DNA of 64,000 bases from Verrucomicrobiia bacterium (lineage in GTDB: Bacteria > Verrucomicrobiota > Verrucomicrobiia > Limisphaerales > JADLHS01): positions 104,661-168,660 of the forward strand of contig JAHCLO010000003.1 in the NCBI GenBank assembly GCA_026125285.1, written 5' to 3'. How positions within the stretch are numbered: position 1 is the stretch's first letter; every line of letters begins with the position of its first letter. Positions 33,862 through 40,870 of this stretch are shown here, in pieces. The notes under the pieces are model-generated. The model was given only the letters and a program-made list of their open reading frames with translations, made no database searches and was not told where the DNA came from. A program made the translations under genes and the position numbers.

Positions 33862-34124
33862 TCCCTCGAACCCACCTTCAGACCATTCCAGCAGGGCTGC
33901 TGATGGCGGCCCTGCTCTGGCCTGGTTCCCTGGCGGCTTGCACCATCTGTTACGGCGACCCGGAATCGCCGCTCTCCCGCGGCCTGACGTTGGGCATTTC
34001 GGTGCTTCTGGGCATGGTGGGCATGGTTCTCGCCGGGGTAGTGGCTTTCTTCGTGTATTTGGCCCGCAAAGCGGCGAGCGTCCGCGCCGATGAATCGGAC
34101 GTGCTGAAAACCAAACAAGTTTGA
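33858..34124 (+). CDS. Exported or membrane 88-residue protein with a CxxC motif
   Basis: It begins inside the previous stop (ATGA overlap). A signal-like helix (AGLLMAALLWPGSLAA) is followed by CTICYGDPESPLSRG and a second helix (LLGMVGMVLAGVVAFFVYLA) with a charged cytoplasmic tail. The CxxC faces outside in this topology, where CuA assembly takes place. A role in copper delivery or thiol chemistry for subunit II, encoded next, is possible but unproven. Confidence 0.72.
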   Translation: MIPRTHLQTIPAGLLMAALLWPGSLAACTICYGDPESPLSRGLTLGISVLLGMVGMVLAGVVAFFVYLARKAASVRADESDVLKTKQV

Positions 34125-34126
34125 TC

Positions 34127-34882
34127 ATGATGGAGAAGCTTCTCGGTTTGCCACCCCTCGCCGCCGAAACGGGCAAGGGCGTGGACAATCTCATCATTTG
34201 GATTCACTGGCTGATGATCGCGTTGTTCATCGGTTGGCTGGCCTACTTCCTTTATGCCTTGTGGCGCTTCCGCCGCTCGCGCCAGCCACGCGCCGACCAC
34301 ATCGGCGTGCGCAGTCATGCTTCCAGTTACATTGAGTTGGCCGTGGCGGGGGTCGAAGCCGTGTTGCTCATCTTTGTCGCGGTTCCGCTGTGGGCCAAGG
34401 CGGTGGACAAACTACCCAAGGAAAGCGACGCCACCGTCATCCAGGTCGTCGCCCAGCAGTTTGCCTGGAACGCCCGTTATGCCGGCCGGGACGGCGTATT
34501 CGGCAAACAGGACATGCGGTTGGTTAGTTCAGACAATTCCTTCGGCGCCGTTCCCGATGATCCGCATGGCAAGGATGACGTTCAAGTGATGAACGAACTC
34601 CATGTGCCGGTCAACAAACCCGTTATTTGCTATATCAGTTCCAAGGACGTGATTCACTCCTTCAAAGTCATCGCATTCCGGGTGACCCAGGACGCGATCC
34701 CCGGCATGAGAATTCCCATCTGGTTTAAGCCGACGCAGGAAGGCCGCTATCAGATCAACTGCGCGCAATTATGCGGTAACGGCCATACCAGCATGTCCGC
34801 TGGTTTTGTCGTGGTGGAAAGCCAGGAAGCCTACGACACATGGTTGGAATCCAAGGCCGGCGGCGCGACCGTCTTCGAGTAA
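34127..34882 (+). CDS. ctaC: Cytochrome c oxidase subunit II
   Basis: The 251-residue product (ATG 34127 or the adjacent ATG 34130) has two N-terminal helices and a CuA domain. Ligands are His177 in KDVIHSFKV and Cys212, Cys216, His220 and Met223 in CAQLCGNGHTSM; the aromatic electron-entry segment is QQFAWNARY. There is no fused cytochrome c domain, so this is aa3 rather than caa3 in layout. It closes the operon; placing subunit II last is unusual compared with the common II-I-III order. Confidence 0.93.
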   Translation: MMEKLLGLPPLAAETGKGVDNLIIWIHWLMIALFIGWLAYFLYALWRFRRSRQPRADHIGVRSHASSYIELAVAGVEAVLLIFVAVPLWAKAVDKLPKESDATVIQVVAQQFAWNARYAGRDGVFGKQDMRLVSSDNSFGAVPDDPHGKDDVQVMNELHVPVNKPVICYISSKDVIHSFKVIAFRVTQDAIPGMRIPIWFKPTQEGRYQINCAQLCGNGHTSMSAGFVVVESQEAYDTWLESKAGGATVFE

Positions 34883-35082
34883 CTCGCTTGCAGTTGGATG
34901 GCCCGGCCTTCCCGGCATGGACCGGCTGACCGAGAGTTCTGGTGAGGACATGAGCGGGGGGAGACGGCTTCGATCCTTCCCTAACTTGAGTTGGTTCGCG
35001 CGATTCAGCGATTCCCTGAAATCGGTTCGCTGAGGAAATTTCCTTTCGACCCTGCCCGCACGTCTGACTAACGTCTTGTCGC

Positions 35083-37767
35083 ATGTCGTCCGAAGCGCAA
35101 CTTACTCCCATGATGGCGCAGTATCGCCGTATCAAAAGCGAACTGCCCAAGGACGCGCTCCTGCTCTTCCGCCTCGGCGATTTCTACGAGATGTTTTTCG
35201 AGGATGCCAAGGACGGCGCGGCGTTGATCAACCTGGCACTCACCGCCCGCAACGGCGTGCCGATGTGCGGCCTGCCTTTCCACGCGGCGAACAATTACAT
35301 CAGCCGCCTGCTCAAGGCTGGCCGCAAGGTCGCCATCTGCGAACAGACCGAGGAAGCCAAGCCCGGCAAACTCGTCAATCGCGAGGTCACGCAAATCCTT
35401 TCCCCCGGCACGCACTTCGATGAACGGATGCTCGTCGCCGAGCGAAACAATTTTCTCGCGGCGATCTGTCCCGGTAGCCGCCGACGTAAGGAGGCGGACG
35501 CCAACGCCAGCGCGACCGACCGCCTCGTCACCTCGGCGGCTACTTTTGGAGTGGCGCTCATTGACCTGACCACGGGCGATTTCCTCACCACCGAAGTCGA
35601 GTCCGAAGCCGCGCTGCTCACCGAACTCGAACGCCTCCGCCCCGCCGAGATCGTGCATCCGATGGAAGCCACCGCACTGCGCGACTTGCTCCGCAATTCC
35701 GGCTGGACCGTCAGCGCCTACGACGATTGGACTTTCGCCCCGCAAACCGCCGTGTTCACCGTGCGCGAGCATTTCAAGGTCGCGTCGCTGGATGGCTTCG
35801 GCCTTAAGGATCGCACGGCAGCCATTGGCGCGGCGGGCGGAGCGCTGCATTACCTCACGCAAAATCTCCGGCGCGACGTTAAACACCTCACGCGCCTGTC
35901 GTTCTATCAACGCACCGATTACCTCGCGCTCGATTACACGACGCTGCGCCATCTCGAAATTCTCGAACCGCAACATCGCGACGCGCCACGCAACGCCTGT
36001 CTCTACGGCGCGTTGAACAAAACCGCCACCCCGATGGGCGCACGCCTCTTGCGCAACTGGCTTTCGCAACCGCTCGCCGCCGTCGAGCCTATCCGTCAGC
36101 GTCAGGAAACCGTCGCCACGTTCATCGAAAACGCGCCCGGCCTCGACACCTTCCGCGCGCAACTCGGCAACGTCCGCGATCTCGAACGCACCTTGGGTCG
36201 CTTGAGTACCGGCAGCGGCAACGCCCGCGACCTCGTCGTCCTGCGCCAGGCGTTGGAGCAGATTCCCGCACTGAAGCAGACGCTCTCCTCGTTTGTAGCA
36301 GCCGACGTGAGTCGGCTCAAACTTCCAGAGGCTGAAGAGAGCGGACTCACGTCCGCTGCTACAGGTTTATTGGAAAACCTCACCGCGCAACTTTCCGAAG
36401 CCCCCGATCTCGTCGAGTTGATCAGCCGCGCCATCGTGGATGAGCCGCCGCTCGCCGTGAAAGAAGGCGGCCTGATCCGCGATGGCTTCAGCACCGAATT
36501 GGATGAACTCCGCAACGCTCAACGCGGCGGCAAGGATTGGCTCGCCAAACTTCAACAGGACGAAATCGAACGCACCGGCATCGCGTCGTTGAAGGTGCGA
36601 TTCAACTCCGTCTTCGGCTATTACATCGAAGTCACCAAGTCGAACCTCGACAAAGTTCCGCCGCATTACATCCGCAAGCAGACCGTCGCCAACGGCGAGC
36701 GGTTCATCACACCCGAGTTGAAGGACATGGAGGGCAAAATCCTCGGCGCGGAGGAACGCAGCGTGAAGTTGGAATACGAACTCTTCCAACGTCTCCGCGA
36801 AGAAGTCCTCGGCCAACTCGCCAAAATCCAACAAACCGCGAGCGCCCTCGCGCAACTCGACGTGCTCGCGTCATTCGCCGAAATCGCGCGCCTCCACGAC
36901 TATTGCCGCCCGGAAGTCAGTGACGAAGGCGCGCTCCAAATCACCGATGGCCGGCATCCCGTGCTGGAACAGAGCTTGGTGGACGAGCGCTTCGTGCCAA
37001 ACGACACGGCGCTTGGCAGCGGAGCGCCGACTTCCAAGTCGGCTCGGTCACAGGACATGGAACATGCCGATTTGGAAATCGGCGCTCCGCAAATCGCCCT
37101 GATCACCGGACCGAACATGGCGGGTAAATCCACTTACATCCGACAGGTTGCATTGCTCGCGTTGCTCGCGCACACCGGCAGTTTCATTCCGGCCAAGACC
37201 GCGCGCATTGACCTCGTGGACCGCATCTTCACCCGCATTGGCGCGAGCGATGATCTCGCGCGTGGTCAATCCACCTTCATGGTCGAGATGAGCGAGACGG
37301 CGAACATCCTCAACAACGCTACGCCGCGCAGCCTCATCATCCTCGACGAAATTGGCCGCGGCACGAGCACGTTCGACGGCCTATCACTCGCGTGGAGCAT
37401 CGTCGAGCATCTGCACAATCAAGTCGGCGCGAAAACGTTGTTCGCCACGCACTACCACGAGTTGACCGAACTCTCCCAGCGCCTGCCGCGCATCAAAAAC
37501 TTCAACGTCGCCGTGCGCGAATGGCACGACTCGATCGTCTTTCTGCGCAAGATCGTCGAAGGCGGCACGGACAAGAGCTACGGCATCCAAGTCGCCCGCC
37601 TCGCCGGCGTCCCGAAAGCCGTGGTCGAACGCGCGAAACAAATCCTGGTGAACCTCGAAGAATCCGAACTCACCCCCGAAGGCAACGTCCGCCAACCCCG
37701 CCGCCAGCAGGAACGCGACAAACTCAAACAACTCGCCCCGCCGCCGCAGATGGATTTGTTTGGGTGA
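35083..37767 (+). CDS. mutS: DNA mismatch repair protein MutS
   Basis: The 894-residue product carries the mismatch-reading GDFYEMF near residue 35, the clamp and lever region, Walker A GPNMAGKST near 676, and Walker B LIILDEIGRGTSTFDG. The C-terminus ends PPPQMDLFG; QMDLF fits the beta sliding-clamp binding consensus QL(S/D)LF. Three palindromic elements interrupt it in frame (residues about 130-154, 404-427 and 645-669). The last sits in the loop just before the Walker A strand. Motifs are intact, so it is probably functional. The 3' end is the source of direct repeats downstream. Confidence 0.95.
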   Translation: MSSEAQLTPMMAQYRRIKSELPKDALLLFRLGDFYEMFFEDAKDGAALINLALTARNGVPMCGLPFHAANNYISRLLKAGRKVAICEQTEEAKPGKLVNREVTQILSPGTHFDERMLVAERNNFLAAICPGSRRRKEADANASATDRLVTSAATFGVALIDLTTGDFLTTEVESEAALLTELERLRPAEIVHPMEATALRDLLRNSGWTVSAYDDWTFAPQTAVFTVREHFKVASLDGFGLKDRTAAIGAAGGALHYLTQNLRRDVKHLTRLSFYQRTDYLALDYTTLRHLEILEPQHRDAPRNACLYGALNKTATPMGARLLRNWLSQPLAAVEPIRQRQETVATFIENAPGLDTFRAQLGNVRDLERTLGRLSTGSGNARDLVVLRQALEQIPALKQTLSSFVAADVSRLKLPEAEESGLTSAATGLLENLTAQLSEAPDLVELISRAIVDEPPLAVKEGGLIRDGFSTELDELRNAQRGGKDWLAKLQQDEIERTGIASLKVRFNSVFGYYIEVTKSNLDKVPPHYIRKQTVANGERFITPELKDMEGKILGAEERSVKLEYELFQRLREEVLGQLAKIQQTASALAQLDVLASFAEIARLHDYCRPEVSDEGALQITDGRHPVLEQSLVDERFVPNDTALGSGAPTSKSARSQDMEHADLEIGAPQIALITGPNMAGKSTYIRQVALLALLAHTGSFIPAKTARIDLVDRIFTRIGASDDLARGQSTFMVEMSETANILNNATPRSLIILDEIGRGTSTFDGLSLAWSIVEHLHNQVGAKTLFATHYHELTELSQRLPRIKNFNVAVREWHDSIVFLRKIVEGGTDKSYGIQVARLAGVPKAVVERAKQILVNLEESELTPEGNVRQPRRQQERDKLKQLAPPPQMDLFG
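35474..35543. repeat. Palindromic element in frame in mutS, copy 1
   Basis: Arms GTAGCCGCCGACGTAAGGAG and CTCGTCACCTCGGCGGCTAC are imperfect reverse complements. It is translated as SRRRKEADAN...RLVTSAAT within the MutS connector region. It is a diverged member of the family seen in mod. Confidence 0.75.
36295..36362. repeat. Palindromic element in frame in mutS, copy 2
   Basis: Arms GTAGCAGCCGACGTGAGTCG and GGACTCACGTCCGCTGCTAC. Here the left arm is read in a different frame from the mod copies (VAADVSRL rather than SSGRESA) and the right arm as SGLTSAAT. The third frame would contain TAG and TGA. Confidence 0.85.
37019..37090. repeat. Palindromic element in frame in mutS, copy 3 (different family)
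   Basis: Arms GCGGAGCGCCGACTTCCAAG and TTTGGAAATCGGCGCTCCGC. It encodes SGAPTSKSA...ADLEIGAP and ends 20 bases before the Walker A strand codons. It is related to the element at 15908. Confidence 0.8.
37684..37767 (+). repeat. mutS 3' tail, repeat copy 1 (the functional end of mutS)
   Basis: This segment encodes NVRQPRRQQERDKLKQLAPP then PQMDLFG and the stop. It is the reference copy for the two downstream duplicates at 38676 and 39447. A weak hairpin (ACCAACAGA / TTTGTTGGT, 37776-37803) follows and might act as a terminator. Confidence 0.85.
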
Positions 37768-37848
37768 GCCAACAGACCAACAGACACACGCCGCTTTGTT
37801 GGTTTGATTCACCAGCGTATTTTGGATATGATTGCGACCGCGAACTGA

Positions 37849-38397
37849 ATGTCCTTGAAGCTACAACTCGACGGCGAAGCGTGGTCAGCAGTGTTGACTG
37901 ATCTCGCGCAAGCTCTCGGCAAAGAGGGTTCTCCGCTCCGGCTCTGTCTCATCGGTTCGGCGGCGTGCATGTTTGGTGGCATGGATGGACGCACCTCCGC
38001 CGACCTCGACATCTGGAAGCCCGCGAGTGATTACGACCGCATCGAACTCAAGACTGCGGCGGAAAAGATCGGCCTGCTCTTCGATCCCAAACAGACGCTT
38101 GAACCCGACCGTCCGTATCTGCAACTCATTGAGCCGGGATTGACCCAACTCGGTGTGTTTGAACCCGTGTTGATCGAACGCATGGGGCGGCTGCATCTCT
38201 TGCGCCCGCCGGTGGAAAATCTCATCGCCGCCAAGCTCATCCGCGCCGACCCAAAAGACTTGGGCGACATTCGGTTCTTGTTGAGCCGCCATCGCTCAGA
38301 CCTGCAACGGGTGCGGAGTATCATCACCGAATTCAATTCTCAAGCTCGCGAACGCGCCACCGAAAACCTCGTCTATCTCGACGTGCTGGGAACCTGA
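37849..38397 (+). CDS. DUF6036-type nucleotidyltransferase-like protein (module 1)
   Basis: The 182-residue protein has a nucleotidyltransferase-fold signature near residues 37-58: LCLIGSAACMFGG, then RTSADLDIW, that is G-S...D-x-D. Similar DUF6036 and AbiEii-like proteins occur in toxin-antitoxin and abortive-infection modules, where they may transfer nucleotides. It starts 81 bases after mutS. A partner ORF follows after three bases. Module role is inferred from pairing and from the flanking mutS-tail repeats. Confidence 0.75.
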   Translation: MSLKLQLDGEAWSAVLTDLAQALGKEGSPLRLCLIGSAACMFGGMDGRTSADLDIWKPASDYDRIELKTAAEKIGLLFDPKQTLEPDRPYLQLIEPGLTQLGVFEPVLIERMGRLHLLRPPVENLIAAKLIRADPKDLGDIRFLLSRHRSDLQRVRSIITEFNSQARERATENLVYLDVLGT

Positions 38398-38400
38398 ACC

Positions 38401-38655
38401 ATGAATGCCCGCGAAGAAGAATTGACCGCCCGCGCCCTGCTCGCCGACCCGGCCCAAGTGGACGTGTATCTCCACCAAAAACGCTGGGCGGAACTAGCCG
38501 CCCTGGTCCGCTTCGCCCGACGCGATGTGCCAGTGCAACTGGCGCAGACCGACCCCGCTCTATACCGGCAACTGCGGGAACAGATTACGCGCTTCTTCCT
38601 ACGCGGAGGCGATGTCCTTTCGTTGCAACGATTGGAATTGTTGGCTGGTAAATAA
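38401..38655 (+). CDS. 84-residue partner protein of the nucleotidyltransferase module
   Basis: The product is soluble, helical and Leu/Arg/Glu-rich (EELTARALLADPAQVDVYLH, YRQLREQITRFFLRG). It lies three bases after the nucleotidyltransferase stop, so the two are co-translated, and ends 20 bases before the second mutS-tail repeat. It could be an antitoxin-like partner. I do not recognise the family. Confidence 0.65.
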   Translation: MNAREEELTARALLADPAQVDVYLHQKRWAELAALVRFARRDVPVQLAQTDPALYRQLREQITRFFLRGGDVLSLQRLELLAGK

Positions 38656-38675
38656 ACAGGTGCGCTCAATGCCAC

Positions 38676-38741
38676 CGCCAGCAAGAGCGCGACAAACTCA
38701 AGCACCTCGCCCCGCCCCCGCAGATGGATTTGTTTGGGTAA
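38676..38741 (+). repeat. mutS 3' tail, repeat copy 2
   Basis: 66 bp matching the end of mutS with six differences, mostly at third codon positions. It still encodes RQQERDKLKHLAPPPQMDLF then G and a stop (TAA instead of TGA). No start or upstream mutS sequence is present, so it is an orphan tail. Confidence 0.9.
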
Positions 38742-38763
38742 GGCCGCCCCCAAAACCCAGGTG

Positions 38764-38792
38764 TTGCGTTTCCGCCATTTCCGTCATACGAT
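38764..38792 (+). promoter_or_regulatory. Promoter for the RHH/PIN toxin-antitoxin pair
   Basis: TTGCGT, 17 bases, TACGAT. The -10 box ends six bases before the antitoxin ATG at 38799, so the transcript would be leaderless or nearly so. Confidence 0.5.
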
Positions 38793-38798
38793 CCACCC

Positions 38799-39035
38799 AT
38801 GCAAACGGTCTCCGTCAAACTGCCCGATGATGTGCTCGGTCGCCTGGACGAATTGGCCCGCCAGACCGGGGAGGATCGGTCGGCTTTGATTCGCAAGTCG
38901 GTAGGGTTACTGGTGGCCAAAGATCATTCCGGATCGGCGCACCAGAAGCTCGCGCATCTCTGCGGGGTGTTCAAAGGTCGCGCCAAAGACGCCAGCACCA
39001 GCGAAGATTACAAGAAAAGGTTCGGGCGTGATTAG
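38799..39035 (+). CDS. Ribbon-helix-helix antitoxin (module 2)
   Basis: The 78-residue protein begins MQTVSVKLPDDVLGRLDELA, the beta strand and first helix of a ribbon-helix-helix DNA-binding domain, continuing TGEDRSALIRKSV. The C-terminal half would wrap the toxin (SAHQKLAHLCGVFKGRAKDA). Its stop overlaps the start of the PIN gene by eight bases. It would repress its own promoter and neutralise the toxin, as in VapB-type pairs. Confidence 0.85.
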   Translation: MQTVSVKLPDDVLGRLDELARQTGEDRSALIRKSVGLLVAKDHSGSAHQKLAHLCGVFKGRAKDASTSEDYKKRFGRD

Positions 39036-39441
39036 AACCGTGCTGCTGGATGCCGGGCCGTGGGTGGCTTATTTGGTCCGGGCCGACAAGCATCATGTCT
39101 GGGCGCGGGAACAATTCTCCGCGCGCGAGGGATTTGTGAGTTGCGAAGCGGTATTGGCTGAGGTTTGCGCCCGGCTGCAGTATTACGGCCACGATCCGCT
39201 GGTGGCGCTGGAGTTCGTAAAATCGGGAGTCGTCACACTGGACTTTGACCTGCAAGCGAATCTTATTTCCATTGAAAACTTGATGCGCAAGTATCGCGAT
39301 CAACCGATGGACTTGGCGGATGCCTGTCTGGTGCGAATGACAGAAATGCAACCGCGCTCCCTGGTGGTGACCACGGATACATACTTCAAAGTCTATCGCC
39401 GCAACGGCCGCGAAGTTGTTCCGCATGTCCTGCCCGAATGA
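39028..39441 (+). CDS. PIN-domain toxin (VapC-like, module 2)
   Basis: The 137-residue product starts at GTG 39028, overlapping the antitoxin. PIN-domain acidic residues are visible: Asp in VLLDAGPWVAYL near residue 7, Glu in CEAVLAEVCARL near 45, Asp in MDLADACLVRM near 97 and Asp in VVTTDTYF. The family are Mg-dependent ribonucleases that cleave tRNA or rRNA. Its stop lies five bases before the third mutS-tail repeat. Confidence 0.85.
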   Translation: MIRTVLLDAGPWVAYLVRADKHHVWAREQFSAREGFVSCEAVLAEVCARLQYYGHDPLVALEFVKSGVVTLDFDLQANLISIENLMRKYRDQPMDLADACLVRMTEMQPRSLVVTTDTYFKVYRRNGREVVPHVLPE

Positions 39442-39446
39442 CCAAG

Positions 39447-39526
39447 AACATCCAGCCCCGCCGCCAGCCGGAGCGCGAAAAACTCAAGCAACTTGCCCCG
39501 CCCCTGCAGATGGATTTGTTTGGAAG
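39447..39526 (+). repeat. mutS 3' tail, repeat copy 3
   Basis: It begins five bases after the PIN stop and aligns to the mutS end from AACRTCC onward. It encodes NIQPRRQPEREKLKQLAPPL then QMDLFG, but the stop has been lost (GGAAGTAAG replaces GGGTGAG). An ATGA overlap with the PIN stop gives it a potential start (ATG 39438). Confidence 0.88.
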
Positions 39527-39559
39527 TAAGGGAGGAAGTTTGCGCAGCATCCGTCTAAC

Positions 39560-39864
39560 TTGCGTGACCGGAAAAAGTGCAGGTATAAAAAGTATGAGAA
39601 CCAGCAACTGGCCGACTTCCTGGGCCACAGCGCCCACGCCGTGCGCTGGCAGGTCTGGACGGCGTTGTTGGCTATGTCTTGTTGCGCTTTTGCGCCTGGT
39701 TGGGACGCTGGAGCCATAGTTTCACCCGGCTCTTCGCCTTGCTGCGTTCGGCGCTGTGGCAAAAATTGGATTTGCGCTGTCTGCTGGAAAGCTGTGGGAC
39801 AGCCGCCGGCGGCGGACGCTTCCTGGGTCAGCCCGAACAAGCCTATCTGCCGGGCTGGGGCTGA
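39560..39864 (+). pseudogene. Remnant of an IS4-type transposase C-terminus, frameshifted
   Basis: One frame reads NQQLADFLGHSAHAVRWQVW then TALLA, and after a shift near 39675 another reads LLRFCAWLGRWSHSFTRLFA through EQAYLPGWG and a stop. Joined, these resemble the end of IS4-family transposases common in this phylum. The catalytic N-terminal part is absent, so it is inactive. Confidence 0.65.
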
Positions 39865-40012
39865 ACGTGTGGGACAGCCAAGCCGGGGCAACCAGACCCG
39901 AACGCTCAAATTCTTAAACCGATTTTTCATTCTCAATCCCACTTTTCACGAAACGCCGCTCAGAAAGGCAGCGGAATCACTCGCTATTGGTTGGCAGTGG
40001 TTTTGTTTGGTT

Positions 40013-40180
40013 TCATGGTTTTGTTTGGGTATTTCTGTCTTGTCGGGTTCTATTCTCTGAAGGCGCGAGGGTGTCAGACGGGTGGGCGATGGCGTTGGTG
40101 ATCGCCTCCAGCAAGGTCTGGCGGTCCACCGGCTTGCGCAGGTAGGCCGAGACCCCGCCGGCCCAAGAACTGTTCGAGTA
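40013..40180 (-). pseudogene. Fragment of a response-regulator receiver domain
   Basis: The frame reads AGGVSAYLRKPVDRQTLLEA then ITNAI, the Lys-containing end of a receiver domain (conserved KP). No phospho-Asp half is present. It lies at the junction of the mutS-linked region and the long minus-strand block. The rest of 39865-40204 shows no gene. Confidence 0.5.
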
Positions 40181-40204
40181 TGGTGCGTTTGTAATCATCG
40201 GTGG

Positions 40205-40870
40205 TCACACCTGCACGGGCAGCGAAAGCAGGTACGCGGCGGCGAGCGCAAACAACGTGAGGCCAAGGCCCAACACAGTCCGTCGGATCCATTTAGTCTC
40301 GAATTTCGAGGCTATCCCGCCGAAAAAGAGTGTTGATGCCAGAAACACGGTGATAAGGACGTAGCTCCGTGAAGTCCTGCCTGCCTCACCCGCCTGTTGC
40401 CAGAGGCGCTGACTTTCGTCCTCCGCTTCTTGCGCGTCCTGAAGCAGGCGTGGTTTGTAGAGGCCGGGCACGAAGGGATGCGCAGGAGCATTTGAATTCT
40501 CGAAAGGCTTCGCCGCCATCCATGCTTCAAACGCCGCCTTGGCCTCACCGCGGAATCGATCGGAGTAGAAGCGAGCCAGGGTTTCGTTGGAACTGGCACG
40601 TGCGTTGATGTGCTGGCTGAATAGCAGCACATCCGAGAGCGCAGATTGGTAAGATTGAAGTTGAGAAATGGCGGCGCGACGGCTGGACGCTGCGGACTGG
40701 TTCATCGTTCGTTGTGATACACCTCCCCAAGTCGCTGACTGGAACGAACACCACGCGGTGCCCACCGTGGCCAGTGAAAGCAACAGCAATACAGTAGGCT
40801 CGAATCGCCCGTTCTTTGGCGCGGCGTCCTCTTTTGCCGACTGGTTTGGATCTTGTAGTTTCGCCTGCAC
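40205..40870 (-). CDS. Three-helix membrane protein, paralogue A
   Basis: GTG 40870 overlaps the TAG of the upstream gene (TAGTG) and gives 221 residues; a longer ATG start at 40921 is possible. One helix near residues 28-45 (VLLLLSLATVGTAWCSFQSA) is followed by a helical extracytoplasmic region of about 110 residues, then two C-terminal helices (YVLITVFLASTLFFGGIA and VLGLGLTLFALAAAYLLSL). The same layout and the motifs W-C-x-x-Q-S and VFxASxLFFGGIA occur in the protein at 44770-45465, so the two are paralogues. Function unknown. Confidence 0.75.
   Translation of the reverse strand: MQAKLQDPNQSAKEDAAPKNGRFEPTVLLLLSLATVGTAWCSFQSATWGGVSQRTMNQSAASSRRAAISQLQSYQSALSDVLLFSQHINARASSNETLARFYSDRFRGEAKAAFEAWMAAKPFENSNAPAHPFVPGLYKPRLLQDAQEAEDESQRLWQQAGEAGRTSRSYVLITVFLASTLFFGGIASKFETKWIRRTVLGLGLTLFALAAAYLLSLPVQV

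Noticed and set aside
37776..37803. Strong intrinsic terminator after mutS
   Set aside because: The hairpin ACCAACAGA/TTTGTTGGT has a mismatch, a long loop and no T-run; it is too weak for a confident call.
37849..39441. Ordinary post-mutS operon rather than inserted cassettes
   Set aside because: The three mutS-tail copies bounding each module are not expected for a simple operon, so the cassette reading is preferred, though not proven.
37676..39526. CRISPR-like array formed by the mutS-tail repeats
   Set aside because: Only three copies, spacers of 0.7-0.9 kb containing genes, and the repeats encode the end of mutS; this is not CRISPR.
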